Source of the DNA: Phoronis australis
Taxonomy: Eukaryota; Phoronida; Phoronidae
Assembly (NCBI GenBank): GCA_002633005.1
Contig: NMRA01000001.1
Span: 4,267,087 to 4,331,086, forward strand
DNA length: 64,000 bases
Reading direction: 5' to 3'
The translations under genes were made by a program, and so were the position numbers. Below the pieces are notes generated by a model. The model had not been told where the DNA came from, made no database searches, and worked only from the letters and a program-made list of their open reading frames with translations. Shown piece by piece: positions 13,101 through 23,130 of the stretch (position 1 is its first letter; each line of letters begins with the position of its first letter).

Positions 13101-13837
13101 CTCTTCTGGCAAAGTTATTGGCAAACTCAGGTAAGTCTGTCATAGTTCCAGAAACGATGCGCAGGACTCACTGAAAGAAGGAAATATACATTGGACATTT
13201 CAATATATTGTCTTAAAAATGCTAGACTTGAGATTGGCAAAGATGATTTCTGTCTTCTAAATTTCACATTATACCAAATTTTTGGGATTTATAGTCACAT
13301 TGCATTGCTAAGAATTTTGCAGGTCTTGTTTTTTTTTTCTCATGCATATAACCGCAGGGTCATTTTTAGTACTTGAAGCTTTTGCTTGTACAAAATAATT
13401 GGTATGCACCAACAACGATTGCACCCGTTGAACACTCTTCGGGAATTGAAAAGGATTAAGATTGATGAGGTCTATACCTGGTAATAATTTTCTAATTTGG
13501 AAGTGCTATGTAAATGTGGACTAGTTATTGTTTTAAATTTTCGCTTTGTAAGTCTGGCCTAAATTATTGTTTTAATTCTTGGCTTTTGATTTTATTCGAC
13601 TAGGTCCAAAACGTCAAAATGATGTCATACCACACAGTGACATAATGATGGATGTATTCAATACCATGAGCGTAATCCTATCTTTCAGAGAAAGTCATTC
13701 AGTGAGCAAGACTCCCTCCCCTGTTGACGAACTACTTAACCTTCCCAGTCACAGTGAGATTCCCGGGTGGAAGTCAGCCAATCAAGAGCTAGCTTCTGTC
13801 CTTCGTAACCTTCGTAAAGTGGAGCACCACTTGCAAG
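1013..13837 (+). CDS. CEP170: CEP170-family centrosomal protein, C-terminal part (7 exons; 5' end outside the window, last exon not seen)
   Basis: Exons 1013-1187, 2025-2590, 7151-7244, 8976-10399, 11607-11795, 13045-13130 and 13689-13837 join in one frame with matching phases (1,0,1,0,0,2) to give 894 residues. The match to vertebrate CEP170/CEP170B runs collinearly through conserved islands: YTIEDEPEEVTQAR (about 170), KWVTQWASL (about 260), DVLLQDTETVMAVM (about 387), RPNRAFALRRAKAE (about 538), a predicted helical stretch near IAQMSSALARDMETL (about 720), ELVRNLF (754), a KVIGKLR helix (about 838) and NLRKVEHHLQ at the end. Between them the chain is Ser/Arg/Lys-rich and disordered. The family binds microtubules and marks the subdistal appendages of the mother centriole. 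The N-terminal FHA domain of the family must be encoded upstream. The chain should continue past VEHHLQ (vertebrates have an INAMIDPDG segment there), but no such exon is visible. Whether it is closer to CEP170 or CEP170B cannot be told; a single pre-duplication gene is likely. Confidence 0.92.
1320..1535. repeat. Dispersed repeat, copy in CEP170 intron
   Basis: Shares a row of words with 18,640-18,865: GTTAACAG/GTTGACAG-AAAAATGAC, CACCCTT..TAACTTTC, TGTTAAT, then GGTCATTTTGT and GAATACTTTT. Same orientation, diverged. The intron 1188-2024 also holds a copy of the TTGACACAG family. Confidence 0.55.
2025..2590 (+). CDS. CEP170: CEP170 exon b
   Basis: Starts after tttttcag in phase 1 and ends at ACTCAG/GTGAGG, phase 0. 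Carries the conserved YTIE...EVTQAR island and ends in an acidic run (DEEDDEFEEEVGADE). The last 50 nt of the exon are the first unit of a tandem array that continues into the intron. Confidence 0.88.
2540..2915 (+). repeat. ~101-bp tandem array covering a CEP170 exon end and its splice donor
   Basis: The last 50 nt of exon b plus GTGAGGGCGCTAG are repeated. Copies of the donor stand at 2,591, 2,692 and 2,792, with a decayed one near 2,901. Use of the later donors would bring in a stop codon soon after 2,590. Confidence 0.85.
2916..7150. other. CEP170 intron: dispersed degenerate repeats
   Basis: No exon seen. 4,800-5,900 is made of diverged ~150-bp units with GAAATTTGGCAAA and a CNCCTAGTGGC-like core. 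A TG-rich microsatellite lies at 6,710-6,752. Confidence 0.6.
7151..7244 (+). CDS. CEP170: CEP170 exon c (KWVTQWASL)
   Basis: Begins after ttcatttcag, ends CAAG/GTATGT in phase 1. Carries KWVTQWASL, which corresponds to the RWVSQWASL motif of vertebrate CEP170, and so links the flanking exons to the family. Confidence 0.88.
7380..8830. repeat. Cluster of the TTTGGCAAA/CCTAGTGGC repeat family
   Basis: Diverged units of about 150-170 bp fill most of this CEP170 intron. Each has a [GT]CNCC-CCTAGTGGC core, a GCTGTATCTCCTAAA-like word and a GAAATTTGGCA-like word. Same family at 1,560-1,900, 3,930-4,030, 4,800-5,900, 11,100-11,350, 28,150-28,480 and 35,860-36,620. Confidence 0.65.
8976..10399 (+). 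CDS. CEP170: CEP170 exon d (large exon)
   Basis: A 1,424-nt exon, acceptor ttttattag, donor ACTGAG/GTAAGG. It encodes the low-complexity Ser/Arg/Lys core and the DTETVMAVM, SDVMS, RPNRAFALRRAKAE and REIAQMSSALARDMETL islands, in the order found in vertebrate CEP170. Open throughout. It probably holds the microtubule/centrosome-binding part. Confidence 0.93.
10440..10700. repeat. ~57-bp minisatellite at the start of a CEP170 intron
   Basis: Units such as CATGTATGCAAACATCTAGG with GAACGAGAGTATCTGAGGG. Two central units are nearly identical. Starts about 40 nt after the donor of the large exon. The rest of 10,701-11,606 holds one repeat cluster and nothing else. Confidence 0.8.
11607..11795 (+). 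CDS. CEP170: CEP170 exon e
   Basis: Begins ELVRNLFNTTSMR after tttgcag and ends DKCE at GCGAG/GTTGGT, phase 0 at both ends. Corresponds to the vertebrate ELVDRVFDESLNFR segment. Contains Pro-directed SP/TP sites (SPSPLKSPPTPLTP), typical phosphorylation targets. Confidence 0.87.
12600..12930. repeat. ~43-bp minisatellite, about 7 units
   Basis: Units built on GTGAACAGTCGGTTAAACTT and GTACTGGAGCACAGAC, imperfect. In the CEP170 intron 11,796-13,044; nothing else seen there. Confidence 0.8.
13045..13130 (+). CDS. CEP170: CEP170 exon f
   Basis: 86-nt exon between ttttgtag and CTCAG/GTAAGT, phase 0 in and 2 out. Encodes HLIVSSLHQLSSKLLHSSGK, the counterpart of the vertebrate NLLLSSVFQFSKKI helix. 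Confidence 0.88.
13689..13837 (+). CDS. CEP170: CEP170 exon g (last exon seen)
   Basis: Encodes SKTPSPVDELLNLP, then EIPGWKSANQELASVLRNLR and KVEHHLQ, matching the C-terminal ISSILQELKRVEKQLQ helix of the family. Ends CAAG/GTAATG in phase 1. If the donor is not used, the frame stops 13-14 codons later at 13,876-13,878, which would drop the conserved MIDPDG tail. Confidence 0.85.
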
Positions 13838-14408
13838 GTAATGTAGAAGACCAACTTGAAAGAAGAGATAGGGTATAAATGTTTCTACAAAAGATCCACT
13901 GCCCAGTGCATCATACTGGGGTCTGTGAACTCCTGCGTGTAATCTCCCCTTCCCTCCAATAACATCAGATCGTCAAGAAAAGTTTCCAAGTCGAAGGATG
14001 TAAGCCCAGTCATAGCTACAGTACATGCCTAAAACAACCAGGCTATTCCATTTCCTTTTCATGGCAGGTGAATTCTGGTTGCCACAATGGAAATTTTTTT
14101 TTGAACTCTCCTATCATGAAGGGGGGGGATTTGGGGGCCGTTCTGTCTTGTTATTTTGGAGTGTACTTTAAGACGGTTGTGGGCATGTTATTGTGAAAGG
14201 CAACACTGCATTTTTAGCAGAACAAAACATTTCTACGGACTGTAGCCAACGTAATACAAACTGGCCAGAATTAACTGTAGGGGAGTAATGCAACTACTTA
14301 GTGTGACTTAATGGTGAAATAGGGAAGAACTTAGATCAAGCTGGTGTACCACCATGTGTCTGTGCTCTCCACTACTAAAAACCTAAGCATGTGGGAAGCA
14401 TGCCTTCA

Positions 14409-14560
14409 CCATCAAATTTTCTGGAGACAGACGGTGGCTGATCCTCTCTGTAGTGCTTGTAGAAGGCAGAGGGTAGCTGACCCTGTGTAGTGCTAACTGA
14501 AGGCAGATGGCGGCTGGCTGTCTCTATAATGCTGGAGTCAGACGGGAGCTGCATGCGCGC
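14409..14560. repeat. ~45-bp minisatellite next to the N gap
   Basis: About four units of AGGCAGAYGGYGGCTG with CTCTGTAGTGCT. It runs up to a G-run and the N gap, which may explain the failed assembly. Confidence 0.65.
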
Positions 14561-14598
14561 ACCAGGGGGGGGGTTCGGGGGGCTCAAATGAGCCCCCC

Positions 14599-14835
14599 NN
14601 NNNNNNNNNNNNNNNNNNNNNNNNNNNNNNNNNNNNNNNNNNNNNNNNNNNNNNNNNNNNNNNNNNNNNNNNNNNNNNNNNNNNNNNNNNNNNNNNNNNN
14701 NNNNNNNNNNNNNNNNNNNNNNNNNNNNNNNNNNNNNNNNNNNNNNNNNNNNNNNNNNNNNNNNNNNNNNNNNNNNNNNNNNNNNNNNNNNNNNNNNNNN
14801 NNNNNNNNNNNNNNNNNNNNNNNNNNNNNNNNNNN
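14599..14835. other. Assembly gap (237 N)
   Basis: Flanked on the left by G9 and C6 runs. Probably hides the last CEP170 coding exon. Confidence 0.98.
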
Positions 14836-14869
14836 TTCTCTTGGATCTCTTCTTAGTGCTTTAAAAGAA

Positions 14870-14975
14870 TATTTATTTGTGTTCTCTGTATGACCCAGGC
14901 ACATTTTTATTTGTGTTCTCTGTATGACCCAGGCACATTTTTATTTGTGTTCTCTGTATGCCCCAGGCATATTTT
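14870..14975. repeat. 34-bp tandem repeat, 3 units
   Basis: Nearly perfect units of ATTTGTGTTCTCTGTATGAC plus CCAGGCACATTTTT. Falls in the presumed CEP170 3' UTR. Confidence 0.85.
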
Positions 14976-15037
14976 ATTTGGTCTTCAAGTGAGACAGCTT
15001 TAAAAGCTCATTGTCAGTGATTATTTATTTTTCATTG

Positions 15038-15043
15038 AATAAA
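15038..15043 (+). promoter_or_regulatory. Candidate CEP170 poly(A) signal
   Basis: AATAAAGTGTCC, 1.2 kb past the last visible CEP170 exon and before the convergent SIVA gene. It resembles the AATAAAGTGTCTGG found after the bHLH-PAS gene. If real, the missing final exon lies between 13,838 and 15,038, which includes the N gap. Confidence 0.45.
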
Positions 15044-17839
15044 GTGTCCTTGCGTAATGTCCACCTGTTAGTTATTTGTTAATGGTACAGAGTGCAAGTC
15101 GCCAGGTACAGGTCGCCAAGTACTGGTCTTGTTGGTCAGCATTATTCTTGAAGTGGATGTGAAATTCTCGTTCCATCCAAGTCTTAAAACTTTTGATTAT
15201 ACCACACCACCTATAAAAACCAGGACTAATTTTGAGACATTTATTCTTCTACTTAAGTGTCGACCTATGGAATCATCTTGATTCTCAACTGAATCTATAG
15301 TGTACTGCAAATGTGTGAAGTGGTCTTGCAATCTTTATTTTGATCATTAAGTTGTAAGAAAACTAGTCTCACTTCTTAGAGATGGAATTTGCTAAAAATA
15401 GTCAATTTTGTTACTGACCAGCATTCTTATTTGAGAGTGCATAGCAATGGTTATCAAGAGACAAGATTTTCCAAGCTTAGATCTTGTATGCTGAAAAAGG
15501 CGACTATTCCAATAAACTTATTAAAGATTTTTGACAAGCCTAACTTACCATACTCATCAGTCCTTCAACAACTTAAAATGATTAATGGTTAATAAGGGAG
15601 CAAGGAAATTCAAGCTTAATACAAGATAGGTGATTTACCATGAAGCTTAATTGAGCATAATCCACTGATTTAGTTACCTAGGTGCTACTGCATCACTACA
15701 AAGAGGTTTAACAAAGTAAAGATCAATGTATTCAGTTGGTTCAGTACTAAAGCTATGGAAGACCTTAATGACAAATCTATGTATTTGGCCAAAATCTGCA
15801 AGGTCTCAATAGACTTTAACTCCATAAAAGTATATACGACTTTAAGTAGAAAGCCTGTACAATTTGATTTATGACATTTTACCAGTCTGTTATTAAGTGG
15901 GTCACGTGACCATGTTTTTCAATAAAATTTAGCAAAACAGAGAGGTACATTGACAGCAAAACAACAGTATCATTAACATGGTCAAATTTTATAATTCGCC
16001 AAAAAACGTGTGTCATGACGTCTCAAAAGGCTGTTACAGTTTGCTAAACTATCTTTTTATTTGTGTTTTATGCAATTTTAGTTTTTTGGAGAAAATCATT
16101 TTTAAAAGACCTTCATGCAAAAGTTTAACGTTTTTAAAACCAATTCCTAACAGCCTTTTTGAGAATGGTGCACAAAGCATAATACCTTAAAATTTTATGT
16201 GAACCCAATCGGCTGTTTCTGAGATGTGATATTCAAAAGGTAGCCAAATTTGGAAATTTTCTCAGGTCCAACATAACCTGAATGAACATAATACTAACAT
16301 TTTACAAACTTGTTGGTTTTCAAGAACTTTGATGACAATTTGGCACAAATTAGTTGGTCCGTAAGGTTGCTGGTGTCTTTGCTTCACAATAGCAGCTAAG
16401 TGTCACAAAAACCTTGCAGACAATGGAGCTGACAGTGAAGAGACACTGGCTTTCAAAAACTGTGAAGATAACCATGAATTGAAAACTTAATTCATTCAAT
16501 AGTTACGTGGATCGTGTGTCTGGCCACCAGATTCTGTGGCTTGTAACTTTCTCGGCTGAATTGATGAGCAACTTGTACCAACCACTGAAGTCAGCTCTAC
16601 GTTTCATTTTGAAAACATCAGTAAAAGTTATGAAGACATCAGAGTTGGCACACAAAATTTTGTAAGAGATAAAGCATGGACAGAGAAGACCACAACATGC
16701 ACATGCACGCACACATGTATTACGAGGGTGCATAAAACGTATTCAACTTCAGCACTGTTGATTCATGTATTTAACATTAACATAAAAGTAAGCCAATTTA
16801 CAAGTATGAAAATAAACTCAACATAACACTATCAACAAATTAGTAAATTTTATCAGGGCTGCGTTCCACAGACCCAAGACACTCGTGAGAAAAGGTAGTG
16901 TGACAACATGCGTTGCTGTAATGCATAGTAATATCTAATAAAGACCTAGTGATTCTGCGTTTCTGTGAGATTCTAGTGTCAATAGAGCGCAGCTGACATT
17001 TCACATTTAACATTTATGATGTCCACTAGGTGGGTTTTCAACATTGCAATATTTGCCTTTAATCCTCCTGATCAAGCTCAAAAGCTAGTCTAAGGTTACC
17101 ATTAAAAATCCTCTACAAGCAACATGTACATTACTTTGATGAATTATTCTATATAAATAGTGACACCTTGCATTTATGGATATCTCCCACACATGACTGT
17201 GCTGTTCTAAATGGCATAGTCTCAGTTGACAAATGAAGATAAAGATTTACTCACGATGTCAGAGCGCACGCTTGATAACCCTACTACACACCAGCTCCAG
17301 TTGTAGATAGACAAAGCATTGTCAATCAGCACCAAACTGCAGTGACACTAACAATCCATTGTTCACAACTCATTTTTCATAACTCATTTTTCATACAACA
17401 TCTTCAATAGCTAAGTTTGACGAATTCACAAAGCTTGCCGAGTTCTTATAAATTACACTGCCTAGTCAGAGAACAAATTGCAAGATAAAAGAATTAATGT
17501 GAACATTTTGAAAGCTACAAATAAGATGGCGAGGTGCATTACAGCTGTTAAGAATATGGCAAAAATGTAATATTGTTATAGCATATCTGTACAGTTACGA
17601 AATACTTCGTGTGTTACAATGGCATCAAACACAAAATTACAGAAAAACATGCTGGCATGCTGATGGTTAGGATGACAAAAGATGTCCTTAGTGTCATGTA
17701 ACATCTGATGCAGACGTAATCCAACCATGTGCTGCCACCCTATTATCAAAGTCACATGGTCGAACACTTGCTCAGCACCATTCCCCAGTTTGTCTGTTCC
17801 ATCCTCATGGGTTGGTGATGTGCACCCATAATAAAGGTA
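15044..17839. other. Region between convergent CEP170 and SIVA
   Basis: No gene, RNA or clear repeat recognised. Part of it should be SIVA 3' UTR (the gene ends at 17,840 on the - strand). Confidence 0.4.
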
Positions 17840-17888
17840 TTATGAAACACAGTTCAAGCAGAATGATCGTTCAAAGCTCGCATCATAA
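17840..17888 (-). CDS. SIVA1: SIVA exon 4 (49-nt last exon)
   Basis: After an acceptor acgttgcag, the phase-2 join gives N-YDASFERSFCLNCVS-stop. It aligns with the human end DCSDMYEKVLCTSC and supplies the sixth CxxC pair. Too short to be found as an ORF; found by its splice phase and motif. Confidence 0.85.
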
Positions 17889-20800
17889 CTGCAACGTGAA
17901 ACAGGAGTATTATTAGTAAATAATAATCATGAAGAACGCTACAATTATCCTTGATTTGCCCCCTTCAGTTAACAAGCACACACACAATAAGCATATCTTG
18001 CACCCCTCCCGGTTATATGCAAGTGCAAACACAATAAGCATATCTTGCATCCCTCTCGGTTATATGCAAGTACACACACAATAAGCATATTATCTTGCAT
18101 CCCTCTCGGTTATGTGCAAGTGCACACAAAATAAGCATATCTTAAACCCCTCTCGGATATATCCAAGTGCACACACAATAAGCATATCCTGCACCCCTCT
18201 TGGTTATATGCAAGCACACACACAATAAGCCAGGATCTGCTACAATACCCTTGCAGATGTAGATCAGTTCTTGTTGAAAAAATTTAAGACGACTATTGTC
18301 TTTAAATTGCAATACAAAAATGTTGTCTCAAAGTTTTTCACATTATATACAATTATTGACTTTGTTGAGTTCAAATGTTGATTTTCAGACTACAAAAATG
18401 TGATAAGAAGTGAGGCGGAGTCAAAAAAAATAATTGCAGGCAGTCCGATATGCATACAAGATGTGCACAGCTTGCTCAGGAGACTAGATTGCTAAAACTG
18501 GAAATAAATGAATTGCATTAATGAGAGTGTGTCACTGTTAATGAGAAAGCTCATGTGCCCCATAAGCAAAACAGATTGTCCACCTTGAATGGGCAACTTA
18601 ATAAGTACAAGGCAAAAGTAATCAGACAAAATACCGTTTGCCCATCATGGCATCCAATTCTGTTAACAGCAAAAATGACAGCAGTTATGATGGCAGCAAA
18701 ACAAAATACAAAATGCCTCAGCACCCTTACTAACTTTCTTGTTAATTCTCCTTCATTATGGGTCACGGTGGAAGTCTACTCCGACGATGAATTGGGCTTC
18801 CACCCATCCACCCTGACGAGGAATTCCAGGTCATTTTGTCTGAATACTTTTAGTGTGTACTGTAAACTTACTTGATAACGGAACAAAAGTGGCAGAAGTG
18901 GTGAGAGCAGCCAAAGCACTGGTGAGAACAGTTCAAACAAATGGTCTTGTCACAGAAGTAACACCTGGTGGACGTTGCTTTAACTGACTGTCGACATACG
19001 TGGCACACCGACACGGTACTGACACCTTGTGGTTGACTGTCCGCTGAAATAAAAAATAATCAAATAAGAACTGATGTCAATCAACATCATTCGTAATGCC
19101 TTGATTCAGCCAACGGCACTATCAATATCAAATCCAACACAGCCTTTCATTGGCTCATTGCAAATACTATGAAACCACGGCAGTTTTGACTAGTAGACTA
19201 TTAAGTGAAAATCAGTAATGTTTTAAAAATTACCATCTTGTTACAGTCTTCTACAGTGCATTTAAGTATGGCTGCAGTTGTTGAAATTGACATTCAGTTC
19301 TCAAGTCTTCCACAGCCTCTCATACTACGAACAAATTTATTCTTCAAAAGTACCCTTCTTTTCAGTTTCTTGCAGTTTTAAGAGCCAAATCCAGGCCCTA
19401 TTCACATCTCAAACCCAAATAACCGGTGCTCTACACGTTACATTTTTGATTGACCTATGCTCTCCATATCTAAGCCACAACATCAATGCCAAACCAACAA
19501 ACTTGGATCCTCCAATAGTAAATAAAGGAACTTCAAAGACATAGAGGAAAAATAAAAAAATTGCAACTAAGGGGCACAGCGGTAGTCAGATCCTTTCCAA
19601 AGTTGTCGGCCTCTTTTTCCAACTTCATATAAATAAGCTTAACAAAAGTTTAACTAAAATCGCCACTAGCTAGGGACACACCTGTAGTCAGATCTGTCCA
19701 AAACTCAGTTCATGGCATCCACTCCATGAACACATAACCAAAGGCTTTGGAGTTACAATAGTGGATGACGGACGTCGCACTTCAGACAGACGAACAGGGA
19801 TAACAGAAAGGAGAACAGTAGAAACTGCATTTATTCTCCTTCTATTATTCCCGATACGAGAAAATAAACGACAATCAAAACCTGACTTCTTACCCTGAAA
19901 AATCAGTTTCAAAAATTTCTTACTCTGTTACGTCAATTTCCGTTTATGAAGATAAATCATTTGGAACCTATAAGACTAGAGTCAAAACACTTCTCAAAAC
20001 CATAAGATGGGTCGGCCCTTCCAAAAACTGACTGTCTAAATTCAGTTGCAGGTTTTATTTCAATTCTTATTGAAGTTTAGACCAATGCAATCATGGAAAA
20101 TTGATATCCACTGTAACTCACGTTGCTTGAAGACACCAGTTAAGTGGCAGGAACTGTCCAGTTGCATTTGACCAGGTAGGATATCCAAAGATTGCGGCCA
20201 CATCTCTACTTCCATAACATCACTATTGCAGGTAATAGTAGCAGGTGCAGCGCCATTGCCATGGGAGACCACTCCCAATGACTGAAACTGCTGTGGCAAA
20301 GGCTTCTGTTCACATAACCGTACACCACTGCAGTGTAGATTATTGGTCAACTTTTCACAATTACAGTTGCCATAGTTCATCTCTGGCTTCACTGCCTCCA
20401 GAGGGAGCTCTTTATTGGCACCTTCATACAGCAGTTGTCTGGTTCTGTCTGTAATTCAAAGTAGCACAGATACAACAGGTACTCACAGCAGGCACAACAG
20501 GCAGTTACTGCAGGCAGTCAGTGCAGATAGTGACTGCATAGATAGTCTCTAGAGATAGTCATGACAGATAGTAACACTAGATAGTCAGCACTAGTAGAGA
20601 CAGTCAGAAAGCCATGACAGATAGGCACTGCAGATTGACACCACTCTAACTATAGATACTCACTGCAGACAGTTATTGCAGATAGTGAATGTACAAAGTC
20701 ACTGCAGATAGGCATGACAGTCAATGCATTTAGACATGAAAGATAGTGACTGTATAGTTAGTCACTGTAGATAGTCACCACTAGTATAGACAGTCACTAC

Positions 20801-22811
20801 AGGAAGTCACAACAGATACAGTAAAGTTCAGTCATTCTAGATGGTCCGCCATTTGGGACAACAGTAATTGTATGTGATATGCCTTATGTCACATGAAATG
20901 AGGATAAAAAGCAAAATATTTCTCAATAATCCTCGAAATTCACATGTTACAAATATCGGATTTTTATTGAGCTCCCGAATATTTGCAATTAATAGTAGGG
21001 ATAGTCTTTGTCCACCATGGCCAAGTCAACAAAAGCTTGACACAGAAACGAATTCACACGCTTTGAAATGTACCATCAAACATGTATATCCAGCGGAATA
21101 CCATACTCTGTGGTTATCACATGCGGCCAAAAAGCTAACGGCAACCAAAAAAGTAGAGTTGGAATTCTTTGCAAAAGTAATCTTTACTTCAGAAAGGATT
21201 ACTGAAGAAAGTAAATGTATTTTTGAGTGACAAGTTTAAGTGTGAATAAATTTTTGACGAGGTGAAAACCTTTTATTTGATGACTGTATTTGAACTCAGG
21301 CCTGCTTAATATAAATGAGATGAAATTAGTACAGAAAGTAATAGGGAGTATTGTAGACCCTGTATAGTCAGCTAAGGGGTTACTTGTTGCCTATATTAAT
21401 AGCACTAGTCAACAAAACAACTCCTAAACAAGGTTGGAAGTACGCACAGTGAAAGAATCAAGTGCCATACACATCACACTCGAACTGAACATCAAATATT
21501 ACCTGCACACGTCAAAATTACGCTCTTGTGAGCACACTGTTATGCAGAAATAATACGATGAATACAACGTCATGAAAATCAAGCACTCCGAAAGATATTA
21601 TTCACTCGAAGATTCGTCTTTTTACTATTCGCTTGTCACTCCGCCATTTGCATTTTTGTGAACTCGTTAACTGAAGCATTCACTTGGCTGACTGGCTGGC
21701 ATTCGGGTCCCTACATGACGTCAATAGGTTAAAAACCACAGGCACCTTTATGAGCCCTCAATGACATACTATAATAAAGAGAAAGAAATACAACTGCTCG
21801 TCAATATGGCCAGCCGCGAGGCACTTCTGGAATAACTCAAAGCATGTCAAATCTGGGAGTAATTTAAGTCTCATTTTTTTCTGCAACTACAGCATGTTCA
21901 CTAATTACATCTGTTCATAACGAAACCAATAAATTCCATAAATAGCTGATGCCAATTGGCACATTTTGTGATCTACACTTTGCCGTGAGTGTTGCTGATT
22001 GAATTAGGAAAATCTGGAGCTATTTTTGGAATTTATTGGTTTCGACGTCAACAAATGTAACTAGTGAACGTGTTGCTGTCGCAGATAAAATATTTGAGTT
22101 AAATTACTCTCAGATTTGACATGCTTGGAATTGTTCTGGAAGTGCCCAGCAGGCAGACATATTGGATAGCAGGTGCATACCTTTCTCTTTATTCAGTGCA
22201 GAGTTGCGCGCTGATTAAAGGTGCCTGCGTCAAAAACTGAGATAACAAAATGGCAGACAATTAGATTCATCATACTTAGAGGAAGTTAAAGAGGCAAAAT
22301 ATAACAGGTAAGATCGTTTGCAGTTATCTAAACGTGGCAAGGCAAGTTGATATCATTAGTACTAACATATTGAACTAGAACTTTCCACCCATTCATTTGG
22401 TTTATATCATTTTCACCAAGTCGCAAGTGGTGAAAAGCACTCCACTCTACAGCGCCATTGGACCTCCAGTTCAACTCTGTTTAAGAGCTGACTAAATTGG
22501 CTTTAATAGTACAAGCACATTGAATGAGCAATTCATTGCGTTAAATATGCACAATTCAACGTGCAGAAAGGTACTTGTTTATGAACCCTTTGACGCTTTC
22601 TACATTAGGGTCAACCTTATAACACCAAATCGGCCATTTTTAAATACCCAGGCCTGCTAGGCCAGATTTCAAAACCAAGTTCGACAAAACACCACTCACC
22701 GTAAACTCTCTTCATATTGTCTTCACTGTTCATATCTATTTCCCTTACACCAATGTGGTTTTTCAGTTGTAAAGGAGAACAGTTACTAAACGGATTTGGA
22801 CGTTTCGGCAT
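17840..22811 (-). CDS. SIVA1: SIVA apoptosis regulator, complete, 4 exons, 219 aa
   Basis: Exons 22700-22811, 20122-20448, 18872-19043 and 17840-17888 (all complement) join in phases 1,1,2 into a 219-residue protein; human SIVA1 has 175. The start MPKRPNPFSNCSPLQLK is collinear with MPKRSCPFADVAPLQLK of human Siva. It is followed by RTRQLLYEGA, which corresponds to KTKRLLFLGA at the start of the amphipathic helix said to bind BCL-XL. The middle (about 55-145) is longer and not conserved. The C-terminal third has six CxxC pairs: C160/163, C174/177, C182/185, C189/192, C197/200 and C214/217. Human Siva has six in the same order, and they form its zinc-binding region. Siva is a pro-apoptotic and ubiquitin-linked adaptor that binds TNF-receptor family tails. 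The gene converges on CEP170 and diverges from the bHLH-PAS gene. Confidence 0.93.
17977..18235. repeat. 47-50-bp minisatellite in SIVA intron 3
   Basis: About five to six units of CACAATAAGCATATCTTGCA plus CCCCTCTCGGTTATATGCAA. Not CRISPR-like: there are no unique spacers. Confidence 0.85.
18640..18865. repeat. Dispersed repeat, copy in SIVA intron 3
   Basis: Second copy of the family seen at 1,320-1,535. It ends a few bases from the SIVA exon 3 donor at 18,871. Open for 106 codons by chance; not taken as a gene. Confidence 0.5.
18872..19043 (-). CDS. SIVA1: SIVA exon 3 (five CxxC pairs)
   Basis: Acceptor tttatttcag, donor ATCAA/GTAAGT, phase 1 in and 2 out. Contains CHVC, CYFC, CLNC, CFGC and CHFC, the zinc-binding part of Siva. 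If the donor were ignored, the frame would stop at once (AAG TAA) and lose the sixth pair. Confidence 0.9.
20122..20448 (-). CDS. SIVA1: SIVA exon 2
   Basis: Acceptor gaattacag, donor AAGCAAC/GTGAGT, phase 1 in and out. Starts RTRQLLYEGANKEL (the conserved helix), then a long variable linker that contains several scattered Cys residues and LDILPGQMQLD. Confidence 0.88.
20460..20850. repeat. Degenerate GATAGTCACTGCA repeats at the 3' end of SIVA intron 1
   Basis: Many short imperfect copies of GCAGATAGTCACTGCA-like words with CTAGTATAGACAGTCA. They lie directly before SIVA exon 2 (in - strand order). The SIVA intron 2 (19,044-20,121) shows nothing notable. Confidence 0.65.
21727..22240. mobile_element. 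Foldback MITE in SIVA intron 1
   Basis: Arms of about 230 bp are inverted copies: CAGGCACCTTTA, AATAAAGAGAAAG, AGCATGTCAAATCTG and AAACCAATAAATTCCA on the left all recur reversed on the right. The loop is about 70 bp. No ORF. Confidence 0.65.
22700..22811 (-). CDS. SIVA1: SIVA exon 1
   Basis: ATG at 22,811 (complement). Encodes the conserved N-terminus MPKRPNPFSNCSPLQLK and ends ..NMKRVY at TACG/GTGAGT, phase 1. Reading on past the donor gives unrelated sequence and a stop, which supports the splice. Confidence 0.92.
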
Positions 22812-22853
22812 AATTACGGCTCTATTTTGATCAACTAGTCCAAAGCGACTTCG

Positions 22854-22862
22854 TTTCGCGCC
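22854..22862 (+). promoter_or_regulatory. E2F-type site upstream of SIVA
   Basis: TTTCGCGCC, a full match to the E2F consensus, 43-51 bp upstream of the SIVA ATG. Human SIVA is reported to be a direct E2F1 and p53 target, so conserved control is plausible. No obvious p53 site was seen. Confidence 0.45.
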
Positions 22863-23028
22863 ACTTCACTAGCGACATCTCATGTTAGAATAGTTTCTTT
22901 TTTTAAAAGAAAATCAAAATCGAAAAGAACGATCGGTTTTGATTTACAATATAATTTCATCTCTTATTTCAACACACTGATGAATTTAGAAAAAGAAGGG
23001 GATAATTTACGCAAGTCGTCAAAAAATG

Positions 23029-23130
23029 ATCCGGAACTTTCCGGGTACTTCCGGAACGTCGGAGTTGATTATACGGAACCATCCGGAGCTAAGGTTAGGT
23101 ACAGGAAATATCCGAAGTTTTCCGAATGGA
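23029..23130 (-). promoter_or_regulatory. Cluster of TCCGGAA/ETS-like sites upstream of SIVA
   Basis: Several copies of TCCGGA or CCGAA lie within 100 bp, including CCGGAAGT (23,047-23,054 read on the - strand), the ETS core. It is about 220 bp upstream of the SIVA start, a usual place for ETS sites in housekeeping promoters. It could also be a small degenerate repeat. Confidence 0.35.

Noticed and set aside
14507-14904. ORFs of 106-128 codons through the N gap
   Set aside because: Almost all residues are unknown; they only reflect the gap.
17977-18235. Regularly spaced repeats that might suggest CRISPR
   Set aside because: A eukaryotic intronic minisatellite: whole unit repeated, no unique spacers, no cas genes. 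The same holds for 12,600-12,930 and 26,221-26,411.
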